Shown here piece by piece: positions 8,701-16,749 of a DNA stretch of 64,000 nucleotides. The stretch comes from Lachnospiraceae bacterium UBA7093 (GTDB lineage Bacteria; Bacillota; Clostridia; Lachnospirales; Lachnospiraceae). Each line of letters opens with the position of its first letter. The first letter of the stretch is position 1. The stretch covers positions 66,635 through 130,634 of the forward strand of contig DKYT01000006.1 of the NCBI GenBank assembly GCA_002492465.1, given 5' to 3'. A model generated the notes under the pieces. The model was not told where the DNA came from and made no database searches. It saw nothing but the letters and a program-made list of their open reading frames with translations. The position numbers and the translations under genes were made by a program.

Positions 8701-9681
8701 TTATGCCTTCCCATGTCCTTTTTTCGTGTTTAGATCAAGCACCACTGCCAAGGCAATCAGCACGCCTTTAATAATCGTCTGCCAGCTGGAATCCACTCCC
8801 GCCAGCACTAATACATTATTGATAATCCCGATAATAAGAGACCCCACAACGATTGCTTTTACTCCCCCTACGCCGCCGGTAAACGCCGTTCCGCCGACAA
8901 TCGTTGCTGTAATAGCATCAAACTCATAGCCTGGTCCCACTGTGGGCTGCGCCGCAAGCATACGGGATGCTGTGACCATAGCGGCAATTCCTGTAAGCGC
9001 CCCCGCCATTACAAACGTAACGATAATCTGAAGACTCACATTAATACCGGCAGCCGCTGTCGCTTTGGTATTGCCTCCTGTGGCATACATCTGCAAACCA
9101 AACCTGGTCTTTTTCATAATAATGTGGACAATAACCAAAACAACCACAAACAAAATCACCATAACGGGAACTCCCAAAACAGTACCCTGGCCCAGCCATT
9201 TCAATTTCTGAAGTCCGGTAATCGTCTGTCCGTTGGTATAAAGACTTGCCGCGCCCTCCGCCACATTCATCATTGCTAAAGTTGCAATAAAGGGCGGCAG
9301 TTTAAATTTGGTAACCAGTACGCCACTGATCAGATTAATTGCCATTCCGGTAGCAATCGCCGCAAGAAAAGCTAAAAATACGGAACCTGTAGTCAGCATA
9401 ATCCTTGCGCCCACACAGGAAGCAAGCGCCAGCGTCGTTCCGGCTGCCAGATCTATAGAGCCGCTCACGATCAATATTGTTTCCGCACATGCCACGATGC
9501 CGAAGGGAACGATCTGCTTCACAACATTGGTCAGATTCGATACTTTTAAAAACTTAGGTTCCAATATTGCCGCGCATATAAACGTCAGAACCAAAACCAA
9601 AAAAATACCGTATTGGCGGATGAGACTACTCGCTGATTCCTTTCTTAAATGATTTTGTACTTTTTCAAATTTGCCGCTCAT
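8701..9681 (-). CDS. Sugar ABC transporter permease (RbsC/AraH type)
   Basis: A highly hydrophobic 326-residue protein with about nine membrane segments. It carries the BPD_transp_2 hallmarks GSIDLAAGTTLALAS and TIVGGTAFTGGVGG typical of ribose-class permeases. Its ATG overlaps the stop of the ATPase gene by 4 bases (9678-9681), which signals translational coupling. It forms the membrane channel of the importer as a homodimer (family knowledge). Confidence 0.93.
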   Translation of the reverse strand: MSGKFEKVQNHLRKESASSLIRQYGIFLVLVLTFICAAILEPKFLKVSNLTNVVKQIVPFGIVACAETILIVSGSIDLAAGTTLALASCVGARIMLTTGSVFLAFLAAIATGMAINLISGVLVTKFKLPPFIATLAMMNVAEGAASLYTNGQTITGLQKLKWLGQGTVLGVPVMVILFVVVLVIVHIIMKKTRFGLQMYATGGNTKATAAAGINVSLQIIVTFVMAGALTGIAAMVTASRMLAAQPTVGPGYEFDAITATIVGGTAFTGGVGGVKAIVVGSLIIGIINNVLVLAGVDSSWQTIIKGVLIALAVVLDLNTKKGHGKA

Positions 9682-11183
9682 CCCTTCTTCCTCCCTTTTT
9701 TGACAATTAACTCCATAATAGCGTTCTGACTCACATCTCCATGTGCAAATTCACCGATCACACTGCCTCCATCTACCACCAGTATCCGATGACTTACGCC
9801 AATTACTTCCTGCATTTCGGAACTGATAAACACAATTCCCATTCCCGCTACCGCATATTCATTCATCAGACGATATATCTCCTGTTTTGCCCCAATGTCA
9901 ATTCCGCGTGTCGGTTCGTCCAAAATCAAAACCTTAACATCCCTGATCAGCCATTTGGCAAGCACCACCTTTTGCTGGTTACCGCCTGACAAATTGACCA
10001 CATGCTCCTCCGTATTGGGAACCTTAATGGATAATTTTTTTCTGATTTCCTCCACATCCTGATTGATCTTAGAATTTTCCAGAAAAAATTTTTTTGCATA
10101 AATATCGCCGCTTGGCAGAATAATGTTATGTTTCACGGACATTCCGCCTACAAATCCATCCTCCGCCCGATTTTCCGGCACCATTGCAATGCCTGCCTTA
10201 ATTGCATCCACCGGGGATTTGATTTTAATTTCCATTCCCTCCAGATAGACGGCGCCTTCTGAATGGGGATCCAAGCCAAAAATGGCACGCACAATTTCAC
10301 TTCTTCCGGCTCCCATCATGCCGGAAATTCCAAGAATCTCTCCCCGTTTCAAGCAAAACGAAACATCCTGGAACACTCCTTCTCTGCTCAAATGCTCTAC
10401 TCGAAGCAGCTCTTCCTTTCCACACGAAGCTTTTTCCGGATATAACTCGTTTACCTTTCTGCCAACCATCATTTCAATAACTTCATTTTCCTCTGCATCC
10501 TCAATTGCCACACTGCCGATCCACTTGGAATCACGCATGACCGTAATCTGGTCACATATGGAAAAAACTTCGTCAAGCTTGTGACTAATGTAAACGATTG
10601 CAACGCCCTTTTCCTTCAGATCTCTCAAACGATTCATTAACTGTTTTGTTTCCACATCCGTAAGCGCCGAAGTAGGTTCATCCATTATAACCACCTGGCT
10701 GTTACGGGAGATCGCTTTGATAATTTCAACCATCTGGCACTGCGCTACATTCAGTTCACTCATTTTTGTCTTTGGATTAAATGCCAGCCCCAAATCCTCA
10801 ATCAACTTTTTTGTCATATCATGGCGCTTTTTTTCCTCCAGCCATCCCAGCTTCGTTACCCCCACTTTTCTGCCAAGAAGAATATTGTCTTCAATTGTAA
10901 GCTGCGGAACATAATTCAACTCTTGCGGAACAATTGAAATTCCCGCTTCTAAAGCATCATGCTCATTCTTGAATTGAACCTTATTCCCATGAAAGAAAAC
11001 ATCCCCCTGGTAGCTGGCATAAGCGCCTGATAAAATCTTCATTAACGTAGATTTGCCTGCCCCATTCTCACCGACTAAGCCATGGATACTACCTCTTTTC
11101 AGTTCAAAACTGACATCCTGCAGTGCCTTAACACCTGGAAATGATTTTGAGATATGTTCCATCCTAACAATCGGTTCTTTCAT
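9678..11183 (-). CDS. Sugar ABC transporter ATPase, two nucleotide-binding domains (RbsA/MglA type)
   Basis: Two fused ABC domains. The first has Walker A GENGAGKST near residue 38 and Walker B VVIMDEPTSALTD. The second has a degenerate GMMGAGRSE P-loop, signature LSGGNQQKVVLAKWL and Walker B VLILDEPTRGIDIG, as is usual in this class. 501 residues is the family norm. It is the first gene of the operon, with GAGGAGGAG before ATG, and is transcribed from the promoter at 11245-11273. It powers import by the permease and binding protein that follow. Confidence 0.95.
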   Translation of the reverse strand: MKEPIVRMEHISKSFPGVKALQDVSFELKRGSIHGLVGENGAGKSTLMKILSGAYASYQGDVFFHGNKVQFKNEHDALEAGISIVPQELNYVPQLTIEDNILLGRKVGVTKLGWLEEKKRHDMTKKLIEDLGLAFNPKTKMSELNVAQCQMVEIIKAISRNSQVVIMDEPTSALTDVETKQLMNRLRDLKEKGVAIVYISHKLDEVFSICDQITVMRDSKWIGSVAIEDAEENEVIEMMVGRKVNELYPEKASCGKEELLRVEHLSREGVFQDVSFCLKRGEILGISGMMGAGRSEIVRAIFGLDPHSEGAVYLEGMEIKIKSPVDAIKAGIAMVPENRAEDGFVGGMSVKHNIILPSGDIYAKKFFLENSKINQDVEEIRKKLSIKVPNTEEHVVNLSGGNQQKVVLAKWLIRDVKVLILDEPTRGIDIGAKQEIYRLMNEYAVAGMGIVFISSEMQEVIGVSHRILVVDGGSVIGEFAHGDVSQNAIMELIVKKGRKKG

Positions 11184-11211
11184 AATCTCCTCCTCTCTTG
11201 TTTTTACTATT

Positions 11212-11223
11212 AGTTTTAAAACT
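11212..11223. promoter_or_regulatory. Candidate ROK operator AGTTTTAAAACT
   Basis: A perfect 12-bp palindrome in the 5' untranslated region, about +15 to +27 from the predicted start of transcription. A near-identical motif (AGTTTTAAAACA) lies upstream of the ROK gene at 12681. ROK/XylR repressors often bind TTAGTTT-type palindromes (established knowledge), so this is a likely site of repression by roadblock. Confidence 0.55.
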
Positions 11224-11244
11224 TAGTTGTATAACTTTATTTAA

Positions 11245-11273
11245 ATTGTACTTTAAAAAATATATTCCGTCAA
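11245..11273 (-). promoter_or_regulatory. Sigma-A promoter of the sugar ABC operon
   Basis: On the minus strand TTGACG (11268-11273), a 17-bp spacer and TACAAT (11245-11250). The position fits transcription of the ATPase gene starting at 11183. Confidence 0.65.
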
Positions 11274-11334
11274 TAATCAAAAATAGACAAAAACGTAGAT
11301 TCATTTTTGTCTATTATGCAAACAATTCTAAATT

Positions 11335-11374
11335 TTATAAAACAGCAAAACAGGCTGACACCTTTGTGTCAGCC
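11335..11374 (-). terminator. Terminator of the ROK gene
   Basis: A perfect 9-bp stem GGCTGACAC/GTGTCAGCC (11353-11361 with 11366-11374) with a 4-base loop. On the minus strand it is followed by TGTTTTGCTGTTTT. It lies directly after the ROK stop codon and separates the regulator from the ABC operon. Confidence 0.85.
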
Positions 11375-11385
11375 CTTCCAATCAC

Positions 11386-12663
11386 TTAGCTATATATCTC
11401 ATCCTGAGCCAGATAATCATTAAAGACAAGTAACGCCGCCCCCTGCTTTTCCATCTCCTGATAGTCCATTTGATTATATTCTATTTTTGTCTCCGGATTT
11501 TTAAAATATCGAAATACCCTTTCACGTATTTCAGAAATAAAGTATGAACCTGCCTGAGAATATGCTCCAAAAATACTGATTCTGTCAGGATCATAAGCAA
11601 GTATAATATTATTGATTACAATTACAAAGTTTTTTATGACAGGTTCCAGTAGTTCCCTTGCAAAGCTGTCCCCATCGTTCGCCGCAGAAAAAATATGCCA
11701 TGGATGAAGCTTTTCATTCCCCCTGTCATTTAAACGCGATTCAGGGTGAAGCGCCATCTCCTCTCGTCCTTTTGAAAGCATTCTCTGGACAGAGGTCGTG
11801 GATTCAAAACACCCATAGCGACCGCATCTGCACTGTTCTTTATCATTGGCGTCAACTGTCATGTGCCCAAATTCGCCCACATTCCCTTTACTTTGCATCA
11901 GCTTTCCCTGAACGATCACGCATCCTCCCGCGCCGCTTAGCTCTTCCCTGCTGTCATGCCCGATACATACTACCGTCTCTGTCCTCGCCTCCGTCCAGTT
12001 CAGCAATTCGCTATAACCGGCAAGCCGTCCGGAATTTTCTACAAAGACAGGAATATCCAGTGGCAGCTGTTCTTGTATATCCTTACATATATGCAAATCC
12101 GTACCCCATTGAGGCGAACAAATCGGATATACCACCGTTCCCTTTTCAAAAGACACCAAACCGGGAAATCCGATCATGATTCCACAAAGCTGCCCGGTGC
12201 TGATGCCGGAGTCCTTCAGCGTTTGACGAATCAGCCCGGCAGTACTGCTAACACATCCATCATACGATTCCAAAGGTATTTTTTCGACTGCCATATACCG
12301 TTGTTTCATAGATAAATCAAAAACACAGCCATAAATACCATCTAATCGTATTAAAACCACAAGACAAAAACAGAAATCCGGATTAATAGAAAACAGCATT
12401 GGTCTCTTACCGCCTTCATCCGTTGAGGTTCCCTTTCCTATGCTTTTTATGATACCTTTTTCCGTCAAATTACTTATAATTTTGGATATGGCTGTATTAC
12501 TCAATCCTACATCGGTAACAATTTCTTTTATCGCTTGGTTTTCATGATGCCTTAAGGAATCAATTACCACTTTATAATTGCTATATTTGATGTTCTTAAG
12601 TTTTTTTCCACTTTTTCCCATATCCTTACTCATTCCCCCGCATGAAGCTTTACTAAATAACAT
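11386..12663 (-). CDS. ROK-family transcriptional repressor (NagC/XylR type)
   Basis: The N-terminal winged helix-turn-helix lies around residues 30-90 (KEIVTDVGLSNTAISKIISNL, then GKGTSTDEGGKRP). A ROK sugar-kinase-like domain follows, with the zinc-site signature CRCGRYGCFE and GGCVIVQGKLM. Such proteins repress sugar genes until a sugar or sugar phosphate binds. The shared palindrome upstream of this gene and of the adjacent sugar operon points to control of both. The start is uncertain: the first ATG (12663) has little ribosome-site support, and ATGs at about 12633 and 12621 are alternatives that keep the whole HTH. Confidence 0.9.
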   Translation of the reverse strand: MLFSKASCGGMSKDMGKSGKKLKNIKYSNYKVVIDSLRHHENQAIKEIVTDVGLSNTAISKIISNLTEKGIIKSIGKGTSTDEGGKRPMLFSINPDFCFCLVVLIRLDGIYGCVFDLSMKQRYMAVEKIPLESYDGCVSSTAGLIRQTLKDSGISTGQLCGIMIGFPGLVSFEKGTVVYPICSPQWGTDLHICKDIQEQLPLDIPVFVENSGRLAGYSELLNWTEARTETVVCIGHDSREELSGAGGCVIVQGKLMQSKGNVGEFGHMTVDANDKEQCRCGRYGCFESTTSVQRMLSKGREEMALHPESRLNDRGNEKLHPWHIFSAANDGDSFARELLEPVIKNFVIVINNIILAYDPDRISIFGAYSQAGSYFISEIRERVFRYFKNPETKIEYNQMDYQEMEKQGAALLVFNDYLAQDEIYS

Positions 12664-12680
12664 ATTAACATATAAAACAG

Positions 12681-12691
12681 AGTTTTAAAAC
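12681..12691. promoter_or_regulatory. Second copy of candidate ROK operator (AGTTTTAAAAC)
   Basis: AGTTTTAAAAC lies about 18 bp upstream of the ROK start codon and matches 11 of 12 bases of the operator at 11212. This fits autoregulation. Confidence 0.45.
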
Positions 12692-12718
12692 ATTTTTATG
12701 TTTCTTGAACATACTCCT

Positions 12719-12793
12719 TCAATAAGAGGTTTCTGTCATTTCAATACCGCATTCTTTCGCACACAAGGAGTACTCGTATTCTAATTTTCCCAT
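12719..12793 (-). pseudogene. Remnant of hipA toxin gene
   Basis: A 24-codon open stretch downstream of the HipB-like gene on the same strand, encoding GKLEYEYSLCAKECGIEMTE and then stopping. The conserved HipA block has the form R-x-EYAYYLMAKECGIEMTEC, so this is a very good match to one internal HipA motif (family knowledge). Stops flank it on both sides and the rest of the ~300-residue kinase is missing. The toxin partner of the antitoxin has been deleted, leaving a scar. Confidence 0.65.
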
Positions 12794-12827
12794 ATTCCGT
12801 TTTCAGCATCCTCTCACATTCAACTGC

Positions 12828-13115
12828 TTAATCTTGTCCACGAATAACCTCCTCTATCGACAAGGGCGGAACATCTTCAAATAAATGCTCCAATTCATTG
12901 TCCAATCCAAGCACAGTTGCTATTTTAATCAGGGAAAGAAAAGAAATCTCACCTTTTTGCTCAAAGCGCTTCAACGATCCCAGGCTTACCCCCGAAAGCT
13001 GGCTCAGCTTCTTCTGCGATATCTTCCGCTTTCTACGAACAGCCCGTATCCGCCCGGCAATCTGCATCTGTATTTCTACGGGTGTCTTTTTTAAAAAATA
13101 AAATGTAGTATTCAT
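12828..13115 (-). CDS. HipB-like antitoxin / XRE-family repressor (orphan)
   Basis: A 95-residue protein with a Cro/CI helix-turn-helix (RKISQKKLSQLSGVSLGSLK) and the tail LSIEEVIRGQ. This is the form of antitoxins encoded directly upstream of HipA-type Ser/Thr kinases. Here only a short hipA fragment follows. The promoter lies inside an inverted repeat just upstream, which fits autorepression. The predicted transcription start is within a base or two of the ATG and no ribosome site is visible, so the mRNA may be leaderless. An intact orphan antitoxin may persist as a plain regulator or protect against invading HipA (inference). Confidence 0.8.
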   Translation of the reverse strand: MNTTFYFLKKTPVEIQMQIAGRIRAVRRKRKISQKKLSQLSGVSLGSLKRFEQKGEISFLSLIKIATVLGLDNELEHLFEDVPPLSIEEVIRGQD

Positions 13116-13116
13116 A

Positions 13117-13171
13117 GATAATATTTTAGCCCATATATCTTAAAAATACAATAATAAGCTAATATATTATC
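13117..13171 (-). promoter_or_regulatory. Promoter inside an inverted repeat, HipB-like gene
   Basis: GATAATATTTTAGC (13117-13130) and GCTAATATATTATC (13158-13171) form an inverted repeat with one mismatched pair. Between and within them on the minus strand are TTGTAT (13146-13151), a 17-bp spacer and TAAAAT (13123-13128). A dimer or tetramer of the repressor bound to both arms would cover the promoter. Confidence 0.6.
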
Positions 13172-13278
13172 CAACTACTAAAATGCACTTTTGAGGAGCC
13201 TCCCCCACGATGATGCCCCTGGAAGCTGGATACACCATCAGTACTGCCTGCCGCCAGGGCACACTCTTATCAGGGCAT

Positions 13279-13576
13279 GTATTCAGGCACAATATTTCTT
13301 CAGTCAGGGGGCGGGACACCCATTGGCAGATATGGCTTCAGGGCTTTCGTGAGAAATTGGTCATTTCACTTACGGAATAGGCGAATACCTAGGGAAATTC
13401 CGCCAAGGATGGCGGAATTAGGAGTATGCGGCACGGATGCCGCTATACTCCGCCCCGCACAGTTTTAGAAAACCTCCCCCATTCCGTTAGTGAAATCCAA
13501 TTTCGAACATGACCTGAAACCATATCTGCCAACGGGTGTCCCGCCCCCTGACTGAAGAAATACTGTGCCTGAATAC
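13279..13576. repeat. ~300-bp inverted-repeat element with two central hairpins
   Basis: The arms are about 100 bp each (13279-13380 and 13481-13576), imperfect but clearly homologous in opposite orientation. Both contain TCAGTCAGGGGGCGGGACAC in one sense, and the outer ends read GTATTC and GAATAC. The 100-bp centre holds two tight hairpins: AATTCCGCCA/TGGCGGAATT (13396-13419, loop AGGA) and GGAGTA..GCGGCA/TGCCGC..TACTCC (13421-13451, loop CGGA). No transposase is present. It is either a MITE-like element or two inverted copies of a shorter interspersed repeat. Small open frames across it appear accidental. The flanking 13172-13278 holds nothing I recognise. Confidence 0.6.
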
Positions 13577-13718
13577 ACGCTTTTCTCTTCCCATCCTCTT
13601 AACTTTTTCCACAAATGGTCCGAAATATAAAGTAACAAAGAGAACGGCATTACCATACACTATTCAAATACGCATCCAAGGAGGGATCGTCGCAGCAAAA
13701 GGATTTTCGAGTATTTTT

Positions 13719-13949
13719 ATGGTGCATTCAGTAGTGGCTGTTCCCACGATTGGAAAAGTAAAGCGCGACAACCAGAATACCTCTTATTCTGATTCCGGAA
13801 ACCAGTCTTCCAACGGCTCCTTCGCCAGAGTGCTTGAGGCAGCCAAAAACGAAGTTCAGGATTCCGCTATGGATTGCCACACCACCACTTATGGTCGTGA
13901 CAGCCAGATCCGCACTTTCTTTTATCAGCCAAGGGAATATCACTTCTGA
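13719..13949 (+). CDS. Small conserved hypothetical protein (76 aa)
   Basis: The frame runs through the inverted repeat, but its biased, protein-like part starts at ATG 13719. It reads VVAVPTIGKVKRDNQNTS, a Ser/Asn-rich stretch, an amphipathic SFARVLEAAKNEVQ helix, then MDCHTTTYGRDS...FYQPREYHF at the C-terminus. I recall similar TTTYG...REYxF endings in small Clostridia proteins of unknown function, but cannot name a family. The ribosome site is not ideal (AAAAGGA about 15 bases before ATG). A strong terminator follows. No signal peptide or membrane segment. Confidence 0.5.
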   Translation: MVHSVVAVPTIGKVKRDNQNTSYSDSGNQSSNGSFARVLEAAKNEVQDSAMDCHTTTYGRDSQIRTFFYQPREYHF

Positions 13950-13973
13950 AGCTTAAGAGTCGGTCGCGGAAAG

Positions 13974-14014
13974 AAACAGGCTTTGGGGCACTTGCTCCAA
14001 AGCCTGTTTTGATT
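13974..14014. terminator. Bidirectional terminator
   Basis: A 13-bp perfect stem AAACAGGCTTTGG / CCAAAGCCTGTTT (13974-13986, 13997-14009) with T-rich sequence on both sides. It ends the small plus-strand gene. The minus-strand gene 14027-15679 also ends here. Confidence 0.85.
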
Positions 14015-14026
14015 ATATTGATATGA

Positions 14027-15679
14027 TCACTGGACAACGCCGTTGCCCGTTCTTGTCCATACGATATTCTGGCTGATCATCTGGTCGATATCCATGCCGA
14101 TGATTTCCGAAGCCCTTGCTTTCGCCGCAGCTTCATTGGCAGTGCCAAGATTTTTGTAGATCTCATATGCCGGTTTTTTGTTCCCATTCAGGTCAAAAAG
14201 TCCCAACGCCAAATGACTTTCCATCTCATGGGCATCATCCTTTTGTCTGAACAGGATAAAGGAGTCGATCTCAGGAATGGACGCCGCCTTCAGATAACCA
14301 TAGGCGATAGACGCCTCCTGGGCGTCGGTACCAAAATCAGACGTATACCCGATCTCCGCAATGGAAATGCTCCTCACCTCTCCCGCCGGATTTAAAAACT
14401 CCTTCCGGTGCATATAATCGATCAATATGTCGATGTTCTGCATGGTAATGTAAGGCGTGGACAGATTCTCCTTCACCCACACCGCCGGGCCGTTCCATGC
14501 GTAGGGATCATATAAGGGCGAATTATAGGGATGGAAGGAAAGCCCCCAGTCTATGTTGCCCTCCCGGTTGATATAGTAATTAAAGCAGTCCAGATATTCC
14601 CTGGAAAGGAAGCTTCCCGGATTAGATTTCCGGTTCCACTCCTGATCAATGGAATTGTAAAGCCTTACACTGGCATTCATGCTCTTCATTTCATTGTAGA
14701 TAATGCGGAACGCCTTCACATAAATTCCCACGTTAAAATCTAATGAAGAAGAATTGGTGTACCACCAGGAAGTACGGGCATTTACCTCGTTTCCGAGAAT
14801 CCAGTTATCAACCTGTCCGCAGCCCTGTGCTCCGGAATACCGCTGTCCCAAAAAGGCGCCGATTGCTTTCAGATAATCGGTTCCGGATGCATCCGCTACA
14901 TTCAGCGCATAGCCTACCCAATCTCCTTCTCTTGCCGCCGGATGGATCAGTTCTCCCGAATATTGCCCTTTTCCGTTGTTTAGCAGCACCATTGTAACCT
15001 GTATGCCATAACGGTTAAAGGTCTTTACTGCTCCGTCATAATCCTGTATTACCTTGGAATCAAAATAGTAAGTCTGTCCATTATATGGAAAGGGAATTGC
15101 CCCCGGCGCAGAGGCTACGGAGCAGATATCGTCCAGATTCATATTATAGACCACCTGCTGAATCCCAAGCTCCTGCAGGGATCCATCGGCGACCTGACCG
15201 ATCTCCGGTAAAATCCCCTTGATTCCCACCTGCATAGGAGTGGACGCATAGGGCGCAAGGGCTTCGGGATTGGTAATATAATGCTCGTCGCTGACCTGCA
15301 TCATCTGCCCGCCCCGTTTCATGGCAACCAGAAACTTACGGCTTAAATTGGAATCCTCTGTATTATAATTCAATGGAAAGCTTACAGAAACGGAAGACCC
15401 TGCCTTCACTGACGCCACGATTTTTCCCGTAGGACCGTCCTCATAAACTTCATTGGCGTACACGTAATATTTTCCGTCATCGCTGGAGGGAATGCTCCCT
15501 GCACGAATCTGACATACCACATCTCCTCCTGAAATCAGGCAGGAGTCGATGGCAACGGTTCTTCCTGCTGCCTTAACAGGCAAGACGCTCCCACCCCAAA
15601 TTGCCCCTGTTCCTATCATTAAGATGCCGACGGCTACCGCCGCCAGCATCCTTTTCATTTGTATCTTAACTTTATTCAT
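14027..15679 (-). CDS. DUF5722 secreted protein, putative GH-A-clan glycosidase
   Basis: 550 residues with an N-terminal signal peptide (positively charged start, hydrophobic AVAVGILMIGTGAIW, likely cut after KAAG), a ~120-residue beta-rich domain, then a TIM-barrel-like domain. The motif ILGNEVNA matches the Asn-Glu acid/base of clan GH-A, and SISIAEIGYTS would hold the nucleophile Glu on beta-7. SFHPYNSPLY resembles the His-x-Tyr of such barrels. This suggests an extracellular glycoside hydrolase of unassigned family acting on a glycan outside the cell. Activity is inference. It is the last gene of a minus-strand run after a DUF5692 membrane protein (10-bp gap). Confidence 0.75.
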   Translation of the reverse strand: MNKVKIQMKRMLAAVAVGILMIGTGAIWGGSVLPVKAAGRTVAIDSCLISGGDVVCQIRAGSIPSSDDGKYYVYANEVYEDGPTGKIVASVKAGSSVSVSFPLNYNTEDSNLSRKFLVAMKRGGQMMQVSDEHYITNPEALAPYASTPMQVGIKGILPEIGQVADGSLQELGIQQVVYNMNLDDICSVASAPGAIPFPYNGQTYYFDSKVIQDYDGAVKTFNRYGIQVTMVLLNNGKGQYSGELIHPAAREGDWVGYALNVADASGTDYLKAIGAFLGQRYSGAQGCGQVDNWILGNEVNARTSWWYTNSSSLDFNVGIYVKAFRIIYNEMKSMNASVRLYNSIDQEWNRKSNPGSFLSREYLDCFNYYINREGNIDWGLSFHPYNSPLYDPYAWNGPAVWVKENLSTPYITMQNIDILIDYMHRKEFLNPAGEVRSISIAEIGYTSDFGTDAQEASIAYGYLKAASIPEIDSFILFRQKDDAHEMESHLALGLFDLNGNKKPAYEIYKNLGTANEAAAKARASEIIGMDIDQMISQNIVWTRTGNGVVQ

Positions 15680-15689
15680 AATCCTGTTC

Positions 15690-16727
15690 CTATTCCGCTC
15701 TGCTCATTGCCTGTTTGAAGTCCTTCTGGTCTGTAAAGATCTCGTTGGTATAAGGATTCTTCTTCTGGGTCTTAGCACGTTTCAGGATCACTGCAAATAC
15801 GGCAATATTCACTGCGATAGAAAGTACGGAAATAATTCCCTGCGCCGTAGGGTTTGCCGTTGCAGGCATAACCTCTCCCAACGCTGCTGCTGCTCCCCCT
15901 GCTCCATATACGGAGGATACCGTAGTAAAGCGGCTTCCGTCCTGGAACAATGGAAATACCTGTGCAAACATGCACCACAAAGCAAGGGTATTGGCACGGT
16001 TCTGAATCCATCCGCCTTTATTCCAAAGAGCATTGGCAACAGTAGGCGCCAGCAAAAGGGCAACTCCGCAATACCAGGCATGGGTGGGCAGATTCAAATA
16101 AGTATACTGGAAATTCCAAACGTCGTAAGCCAAAATAAAACACCAGGTCATATCCGGCCACAGCATATCCTTTTTGTCCTTGGAGGAGTAAATTCCCCAC
16201 CAGCCGGTCATACAAAGAATATTCAGGATACCGGCAATACCGTTTAAAATATTCCACCAGCCGCCGTAAAGCCAAACGCCTTCAGAGGACTTCCACCAGC
16301 CGCCCATAACGCTTCCCGCTCTGATTACGGATTCAAAGTCGGAAACCACGGCGATCATAATATTAATGGCAACGATCACGAAAGGAAACACCTTAAATCC
16401 ATGAGATTTACCAAGCTTTCCCCAATGATATTTGAGAATCATAAAGCCGATACATCCGGCAAGCGCCGCATAAAGCTTGGCATAATGGAACCAGCTGTTC
16501 ATATGCACATAGGTCTGATTGTTCAGCGCCCATTCTGCGCCCTGTGCCGCGCCCACATAAATCGCAATGAAATAAACAGTCAGTACGGCAGGGATTCCAA
16601 AGAAGCAGATCGCCCCTCCTACCTTGGTCCGGCGGGCAATTTCATTCATAATAATAAGCCCTGCAAACACCATAACCCAGCCTAAAATCTGCCAAAGCGT
16701 CCTTCCGTCATAAATTTGAAAAATCAT
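15690..16727 (-). CDS. DUF5692 family multi-pass membrane protein
   Basis: 345 residues, with about ten hydrophobic segments rich in Trp and Tyr, e.g. ILGWVMVFAGLIIMNEIARR and AICFFGIPAVLTVYFIAIYV. The pattern fits DUF5692, a Clostridia membrane family with no known role. GAGGGAGAGAGAGT precedes the ATG. It sits 22 bp after hypA and 10 bp before the DUF5722 gene, so may be cotranscribed with either. It could be a transporter or a membrane enzyme. Nothing in the sequence decides between these. Confidence 0.7.
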   Translation of the reverse strand: MIFQIYDGRTLWQILGWVMVFAGLIIMNEIARRTKVGGAICFFGIPAVLTVYFIAIYVGAAQGAEWALNNQTYVHMNSWFHYAKLYAALAGCIGFMILKYHWGKLGKSHGFKVFPFVIVAINIMIAVVSDFESVIRAGSVMGGWWKSSEGVWLYGGWWNILNGIAGILNILCMTGWWGIYSSKDKKDMLWPDMTWCFILAYDVWNFQYTYLNLPTHAWYCGVALLLAPTVANALWNKGGWIQNRANTLALWCMFAQVFPLFQDGSRFTTVSSVYGAGGAAAALGEVMPATANPTAQGIISVLSIAVNIAVFAVILKRAKTQKKNPYTNEIFTDQKDFKQAMSRAE

Positions 16728-16749
16728 ACTCTCTCTCCCTCTTTCTCTT

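Noticed and set aside
13465..13656. 63-codon minus-strand frame across the inverted repeat
   Set aside because: It reads through the repeat arm. The same arm in the other copy gives a different frame, so it is not protein-coding.
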